A stretch of 64,000 nucleotides of DNA from Candidatus Roseilinea sp. (GTDB lineage Bacteria; Chloroflexota; Anaerolineae; J036; Brachytrichaceae). Made by a program: the position numbers and the translations under genes. Below the pieces are notes generated by a model that had not been told where the DNA came from, ran no database searches, and saw nothing but the letters and a program-made list of their open reading frames with translations. The stretch is taken from contig JANWYN010000040.1 of the NCBI GenBank assembly GCA_025055235.1, forward strand, positions 1 through 64,000, read 5' to 3'. This document shows positions 59,567 through 64,000 of this stretch, piece after piece. Each line of letters opens with the position of its first letter. The first letter of the stretch is position 1.

Positions 59567-61546
59567 TTATCGCCGGTTGCGAAGAAAGCCTACAACGACG
59601 ATGCCCAGTGCAATCAATGTGAGTAGCGCGGCGAGCCAGGTGAGCCATCGGTGGCTCGCTGCGGTCGCCATACTTCGAGCAGCGCCGTCGAAGCCCAGCC
59701 AGTTCGTGTGTGCCTCGCTGCGTTGCTCGCGCGCGCCGACGATGGCTTCCGGCTCCGGCATGGCAACCTTGCGCCAAATCACATCGTCGAACTGGGCGCT
59801 GCCGGCAACCCACAGCGCACTGCGGCCGGAAGCGAAGCGCGCCTCTGGATCTACGGCCACGAACTCATCTTGGTCGTTCAGCGCGATCCGCATTTCGTTG
59901 CCGCGGATCGCCACGCTGAGCTTGAGCCAGACCAGCGGATCGAGTGCGAGGTTCGATGCACCGGCCAGGTCGGCCTCGCGCACGCCGTTCACGACGCGAT
60001 AGACGCGCAGGTACGCGCCGCCGTTCACAAAGCGCTCGATCTCGACCCGGTAGTGGTTGTCGGCATCCTGCACACGCACGGCCAGGCCCCATTTGCCGGC
60101 GGCGTCTTGCAGGCGGCCACGCGCTTCGAAGACGTAGTCGCTGCCCGGCAGCGCGGTCATCAACAAGCCGTCGCCGGTCGCGCTGAGCACGATGCGCACA
60201 CCGAGCGCCTCGCCCACTTCAGCCGGCGTCCACGCACCGCTCAGCGCCGTCCACACGCCGGGATCGAGCTGCCGGCGGGCGCTGCGCCCGGCGGACAGGT
60301 CGGCGCTGCGATAGTTCAACACCCAGCCGGCGCCGGTGTCTTTGCAGATGTAGCCGTGCAGCGTGGTCGTGAAGACGTGCTGGAACAAACAGGCTTGGTT
60401 GTCGCTGAGCTGCGGTGCGTCGGGCAGCGGCGTGAACGGGCCGGCCGGCGATGGGCCGGCATAGATCTTCGTCTTCCAGGCGTTTTCGTTCACCTCGGTG
60501 GAGAGGAAGTACACGCCGTCGTGGAACATCATGTTGGGTGCAGCCAGCTCGTAGGGCACGTCAATCAAGACCCGCTCGGACGCCGGATCGGCCAGACCTT
60601 CCACGCTCCAGGCACGACGCATCCGGATTTGCCAGAAGCCGGCGTCGCTGCCGCCGCGGAACCAATACAGGTAGAACATGCCGCTCTGCGGGTCACGGAA
60701 CAAGGCCGGATTTTGGTTGCGCACGCCCGGCTCCTGCGGCACGATCACGCGATACTCCGGGTCGAAGTGGACGCCATCCGTGCTGGTGCGCATCACCACG
60801 TGGCTCACCCCGCAGTGATCGCGGTCGTAGATCATGTAGATCCGGTCGCCCACGCGCTGCACCGACGGCCAGCGCTCACCGTCGCGGTTTAGCAGCGGCG
60901 CCGGCCACTTGATCCAGTTGACCAGGTCGTTGCTGCGTGCCAGCCCGATGCCGCCGCAGTCGGCCAGGCCGTAATAGCCCCAGTAGCGATAGCCATCGCG
61001 GTTGAGTTCGACCACGCTCAGGGTGTGCGGCGCTTCGGTCTCCCAGGCTTCCGTGCGGGTCATCACCGTGACCGGCGGGCCGAAGGTGTAGTAACCCAGG
61101 CCGGGTCGGCCGAAGTCGTCGAACATCTCGAAGGTGCGCCCGCCGCCGGAAAGGTCATCTGCCATCGGGCTGCCGTAGTAAAGGTAAATCGTCCGTTGAC
61201 CGGCCGCCGGAATATGGGGCGTCTTCACCCAGACGGTCGCCTGCTGTGCGCCGGCATCGTAGCGCTCCACCCAGTGGGGCAGGTAGCGCCGGCCGTCCTC
61301 GTCGGCGAAGCGCAGGTCGCCGCCATCCGGTTGCGCCAGGTCGAAGTCGAAGTTTCGCGCGTCGAGCGTAAGCCGCACCTGAAAGTCACGCAGGTCGGCC
61401 CGGCTTGCGTTGGTGATAGTGATCGGGCGACGATAGCGCCATTCGGGCGATGCCGGTGCGGGTTGCGACGCTTGTGAAGGAACAGTGACCAGCGCGATCG
61501 AAGCAGCAACGAGCGCGGCGAGCAAGACGAAGGTTCTGCGCGACAT
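59567..61546 (-). CDS. Surface-anchored DUF2341/GH43-like protein
   Basis: 659 residues. Signal peptide 'FVLLAALVAASIALVTVPS', a DUF2341-like N-terminal module ('WRYRRPITITNASRADLRDF', 'YYGSPMADDLS'). Next comes a five-bladed beta-propeller of the GH43/GH32 type ('GIGLARSNDLVNWIKWPAP', 'SVQRVGDRIYMIYDRD', 'QNPALFRDPQSGMFYLYWF') and a concanavalin-like jelly roll ('WGLAVRVQDADNHYRVEIE', 'ALNDQDEFVAVDP'). A C-terminal helix 'WLTWLAALLTLIALGIVVVG' ends in 'FLRNRR', anchoring it. A role in sensing or degrading glycans at the cell surface is inferred from the domains; catalytic acids are not assignable by eye. Confidence 0.75.
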   Translation of the reverse strand: MSRRTFVLLAALVAASIALVTVPSQASQPAPASPEWRYRRPITITNASRADLRDFQVRLTLDARNFDFDLAQPDGGDLRFADEDGRRYLPHWVERYDAGAQQATVWVKTPHIPAAGQRTIYLYYGSPMADDLSGGGRTFEMFDDFGRPGLGYYTFGPPVTVMTRTEAWETEAPHTLSVVELNRDGYRYWGYYGLADCGGIGLARSNDLVNWIKWPAPLLNRDGERWPSVQRVGDRIYMIYDRDHCGVSHVVMRTSTDGVHFDPEYRVIVPQEPGVRNQNPALFRDPQSGMFYLYWFRGGSDAGFWQIRMRRAWSVEGLADPASERVLIDVPYELAAPNMMFHDGVYFLSTEVNENAWKTKIYAGPSPAGPFTPLPDAPQLSDNQACLFQHVFTTTLHGYICKDTGAGWVLNYRSADLSAGRSARRQLDPGVWTALSGAWTPAEVGEALGVRIVLSATGDGLLMTALPGSDYVFEARGRLQDAAGKWGLAVRVQDADNHYRVEIERFVNGGAYLRVYRVVNGVREADLAGASNLALDPLVWLKLSVAIRGNEMRIALNDQDEFVAVDPEARFASGRSALWVAGSAQFDDVIWRKVAMPEPEAIVGAREQRSEAHTNWLGFDGAARSMATAASHRWLTWLAALLTLIALGIVVVGFLRNRR

Positions 61547-61583
61547 GGATGCGAACGGGGGCAATATAGCAGGCGGCCGGCGC

Positions 61584-63707
61584 TCAGCGCGGCAGGATGG
61601 TGATGCGCTCGACGACGTGTTCGGTCGCCTCTCCGCCGTCAATCGTCAGGCGCTCGAATGTGGGATACGAATACCAGCCGATCACGACGTTGTATTCGCC
61701 CGGCGGCGCGTCCGCAGGGATCGGCACGGCGCGCGTGTCGGTGATGATCGCGCCGGGCGTCCAGCGCGAAGTCGGCGCAGCGCCGTTCACTGGCGGGCTG
61801 TCGAATGCAGCAATCTGGCTGCCGTCGTCGGCGCGGCGCAGGTGCATGAACACGGTGTAGTCGGCGCGCGGCGTCCGGTCGGCGCGCCAGATCAGGTCGA
61901 GCGTGACGGCATCGCCGGGGTAATACGGCTGCGCGCGCCCGCGCACGCCCACCAACGTGATCTGCTCGCCGAATTGGACGTGCTGGGGCTGCACCGGCGT
62001 ATCGCCTGTGGCGACGCGCAAATCGTAAAGCGCGAGCGACGCATCTTGGAAGCCTTGCGCGTAGGTGCGCGCGCCGCGCCGGTTGAGGGCCTGCTCGACG
62101 ACCGAAGGCGGCTGTAGCGCCATCGCCCAGCCGTAGTTCACGAGCCACACGCGCGATTTGTCGCCGGCGAATCGTGACAACTCTGCCTCGACCGCAGCCG
62201 GGTCACGGCTGAGCACGTCGTTGCCGACGATCCACACCGGCACGTCGAGCGGGCCGTAGTATTCCAGCAGCGGGAACTGATCGCTGTTGACCAGCACCAC
62301 GCCGTCGCCCTGCCGGGCGCGCTCGCGGATGGCGCCGATCATCGCGTCGTAGCGGCTCTTCTGCCAACTCAAATCGAACAGTTGCAGGGTGCCGATGAGG
62401 GCCGGCGCAAGGGCGATGAGTGTGACGAGGGCGAGGGGGAGGTAGGAAGGGAGATTAGAGATTGGAGATTGGAGATTGGGGAGTGGGGAGTGGGTGGCGC
62501 GCCGGCGGGCATCCTCGATGAGCACGACCCAACCGGCGGCGGCCAAGGCCAGCGGCAATAGCGCGAACAGATAGTAGCGCGGGCTGAAGTCGTTCACGAT
62601 GCCGGAGCGCCCCGCCGTCACCGCCACAACGCCGAGCGAAGCGGCGATCCAGCCGAGGATGAGCAAGGCGTCGCCGCGCTGTCCGCGCCGCCAGTAACCG
62701 ATCACGCCGATCAACCCCAGGGCGAACAGGACGAGCGCAACCGCCGTCAAGCTGCCATCCGCGCGCATCCCGAACAGCAGGCCGTTGACGCCCACGCCGA
62801 AGTTGGCCACGATGTCTTCGAAGACCGGCACGACGCGCGTGCGTGAAGCGACCGCGCGCGACGCATAGCGCGATTGCAACCCCAAGAACCATGCGCCGAA
62901 GATCAGCGCGATGGCGAGATGGGCGACCAGCCAAGCAACGAGGCGCCGAGCATCGCGCGAACGCAACGCCGACAGCCCCAACGCCAGCGCGTTTACGAGC
63001 AGCACGCCGGCGGCATAGTAATGTGTGAACAGCGCACCGAGCGAGAGCAGGGTGTATTGCGCATTGCGTGTTGCGTGTTGCGTCCTGCGTCTTGCGTCTT
63101 GCGTCGCGCATTTCAGCATCGCCGTGGCTAACGCCATCGCGCCACCGGCCAGCAGCGCGGCCAGTGCATACATGCGCGCCTCCTGCGCGTAGTAGAGCAG
63201 GATGGGCGATGTCGCGAGCAACAGCGCGGTAAACGCCGCGGCGCTCGACCCGCCGATCAGCCGGCCCAGCCGCGCGCCGACAGCCACCAGCAACACGCCG
63301 CAGCACACCGACAAGTAGCGCAGCGCGAAGACCGACTCGCCCCACAGTGTGCGGCTCGCGCCGAGCAGCAGGTGATACAGCGGCGGTTGGGCGTCGAGTC
63401 CGGCGACGAGCGACGCGACCGGCTGTTTGCTCGCCCATACCGAGAACGCTTCGTCGCCCCACAAGCCGCGCGCGTCCAGCGCCCATATCGCCAGCAGAAA
63501 TGCCAGAGCGCAGCACGCCAATGCTGCAATGCGCGCCTGCCAATGGGGTGTATGTCCCGCCGGCAAAATGCCCGGCAATTGAAGTCGCGGGCAACTTGCA
63601 GCAAAGCCGGCCGTGCGCCGGCTTTGCCATGTGTTGCGCGCGGATTCATCCGCTGCGCAGATCCGCGCAGTGCCCCCGTTAGAAAGTGCACCCCGCCGAT
63701 GTGTCAT
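61584..63707 (-). CDS. Polytopic membrane glycosyltransferase (GT39/ArnT-like)
   Basis: About 707 residues from the ATG at 63707. 'WGDEAFSVWASKQPVASLV' followed by 'PPLYHLLLGASRTLWG' is the classic first-loop motif (D-E) of GT39/GT83-type lipid-phosphate-sugar transferases. About ten helices follow, and a C-terminal soluble beta domain of 200 residues. The first ~45 residues ('THRRGALSNGG...') are encoded by repeat copy 3 and do not resemble family N-termini, so the native start may have been replaced, or the true start is further inside (a TTG near 'LACCALAFLL'). Two microsatellite-like patches lie within the gene (62449-62495, 63056-63110). It probably transfers mannose or another sugar to protein or lipid outside the membrane. 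Confidence 0.78.
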   Translation of the reverse strand: MTHRRGALSNGGTARICAADESARNTWQSRRTAGFAASCPRLQLPGILPAGHTPHWQARIAALACCALAFLLAIWALDARGLWGDEAFSVWASKQPVASLVAGLDAQPPLYHLLLGASRTLWGESVFALRYLSVCCGVLLVAVGARLGRLIGGSSAAAFTALLLATSPILLYYAQEARMYALAALLAGGAMALATAMLKCATQDARRRTQHATRNAQYTLLSLGALFTHYYAAGVLLVNALALGLSALRSRDARRLVAWLVAHLAIALIFGAWFLGLQSRYASRAVASRTRVVPVFEDIVANFGVGVNGLLFGMRADGSLTAVALVLFALGLIGVIGYWRRGQRGDALLILGWIAASLGVVAVTAGRSGIVNDFSPRYYLFALLPLALAAAGWVVLIEDARRRATHSPLPNLQSPISNLPSYLPLALVTLIALAPALIGTLQLFDLSWQKSRYDAMIGAIRERARQGDGVVLVNSDQFPLLEYYGPLDVPVWIVGNDVLSRDPAAVEAELSRFAGDKSRVWLVNYGWAMALQPPSVVEQALNRRGARTYAQGFQDASLALYDLRVATGDTPVQPQHVQFGEQITLVGVRGRAQPYYPGDAVTLDLIWRADRTPRADYTVFMHLRRADDGSQIAAFDSPPVNGAAPTSRWTPGAIITDTRAVPIPADAPPGEYNVVIGWYSYPTFERLTIDGGEATEHVVERITILPR
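62449..62495. repeat. GATTGGA/GGGAGTG microsatellite-like patch in coding DNA
   Basis: GATTAGAGATTGGAGATTGG and GGGGAGTGGGGAGTGGG units inside the membrane glycosyltransferase gene, encoding 'HSPLPNLQSPISNLPSYL' between two helices. Base pattern resembles the other simple-sequence inserts in the window. Confidence 0.7.
63056..63110. repeat. TTGCGTG/TTGCGTC microsatellite-like patch in coding DNA
   Basis: Seven-base units TTGCGTG and variants (TTGCGCA, CTGCGTC, TTGCGTC) repeated about seven times. On the coding strand it gives the Arg/Thr/Gln-rich loop 'TQDARRRTQHATRNAQ' of the membrane glycosyltransferase. Confidence 0.75.
63571..63691 (+). repeat. Dispersed palindromic repeat, copy 3
   Basis: 121 bp, closely matching copy 2 at 10525-10642 from CCCGGC(A/G)A through GTTAGAAA(A/G)TGCAC. 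The central palindrome AAAGCCGGC...GCCGGCTTT is intact. It overlaps the 5' end of the membrane glycosyltransferase gene and supplies part of its apparent N-terminus. Confidence 0.88.
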
Positions 63708-63786
63708 CACGCGCGCGATGATAGCATTCGCGGTGCTAGAATTTGCGGCGGCGAGCCGGCTGCGCGCTTCGCCGCAACGAACCTTC

Positions 63787-64000
63787 GTGATCTTCATCGT
63801 CCTGCCCGCTTACAACGAGGCCGAAGCGCTTCCTCGGTTGCTCGCTCGCATCGCTGCTGTCTCCGACGCACACTTCGGTGGTAGCTTGCGCGTCATCCTC
63901 GCCAACGATGGCAGCACCGATGGCACGCCGGACCTGGCACGCGCGGCGGCGGATGCGCACCGGTTGCACCTCGACATCCTCACACACGAGGTGAACCGCG
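63787..64000 (+). CDS. GT2 glycosyltransferase (dolichyl-phosphate-mannose-synthase-like), 5' part
   Basis: Starts at a GTG (63787) and runs off the window; 71 residues visible. 'VIFIVLPAYNEAEALPRLLA' is the classic GT2 start, followed by 'RVILANDGSTDGTPDLA' with the nucleotide-binding D-G-S-T-D. A further GTG at 63733 is in frame. Its polyprenol-phosphate-sugar product would be the natural donor for the divergent membrane glycosyltransferase at 61584-63707. An extended -10-like TGCTAGAAT at 63734-63742 could be its promoter. Confidence 0.82.
   Translation, partial: MIFIVLPAYNEAEALPRLLARIAAVSDAHFGGSLRVILANDGSTDGTPDLARAAADAHRLHLDILTHEVNR

Overview
The window is a high-GC bacterial chromosome segment, most likely from the Chloroflexota and plausibly Anaerolineae-like. 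That placement is inference. It rests on Ala/Pro-rich lipoprotein linkers after the binding-protein lipoboxes, a fused homocysteine methyltransferase/MTHFR, a CrtI-type carotenoid desaturase, a dnaG-rpoD pair, GTG starts, and many small palindromic and microsatellite-like repeats between and inside genes.

Region by region. (1) 1-320: start of a leftward membrane-protein gene. (2) 944-6798: an accessory island. A visibly AT-rich three-gene operon (Dam-type methylase, HerA-type ATPase, NurA-type nuclease with a zinc-ribbon insert) is followed directly by a sequence with all the hallmarks of an integron attC site, then a cassette-like lipoprotein gene, then an MntA/HepT toxin-antitoxin module whose toxin gene is frameshifted. 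(3) 7284-8645: an 8-oxoguanine-deaminase-like amidohydrolase. (4) 8629-16447, leftward: a surface polysaccharide cluster (flippase, methyltransferase, four glycosyltransferases), interrupted by a nucleotidyltransferase gene bracketed by two copies of a dispersed palindromic repeat. (5) 16469-21102: methionine/folate enzyme, then a subtilase divergent from a gene that looks like a free-standing copy of the subtilase's own N-terminal region. (6) 21445-28512: a LacI-regulated sugar ABC importer with a surface glycosidase-like lipoprotein. It is bracketed by a 194-bp direct duplication of the 3' end of the acetyl-CoA synthetase gene. (7) 30804-31450: an AbrB/VapC toxin-antitoxin pair. (8) 31826-44050: an amidohydrolase plus SelA-like lyase pair (flanked by inverted repeats), a DeoR regulator, a complete oligopeptide ABC importer, a serine hydrolase and a PhyH-type dioxygenase. 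(9) 44079-53896: housekeeping genes (tRNA-Arg, recO, serA, crtI, an alkyltransferase-like protein, rpoD, dnaG). (10) 53983-63707, leftward: secreted and surface proteins, an S9 peptidase and a membrane glycosyltransferase. A rightward glycosyltransferase runs off the window end.

Most notable points: the methylase-HerA-NurA operon ending in an attC-like site; a DnaG primase in which all four expected zinc ligands are replaced and a G-rich microsatellite-like insert sits in frame; the subtilase with a divergent stand-alone pro-region homologue; the duplicated acs 3' end marking the edges of the sugar island; and several repeat families that supply start or end codons to genes.

Everything here was read by eye. 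No database search, folding or statistics were run.
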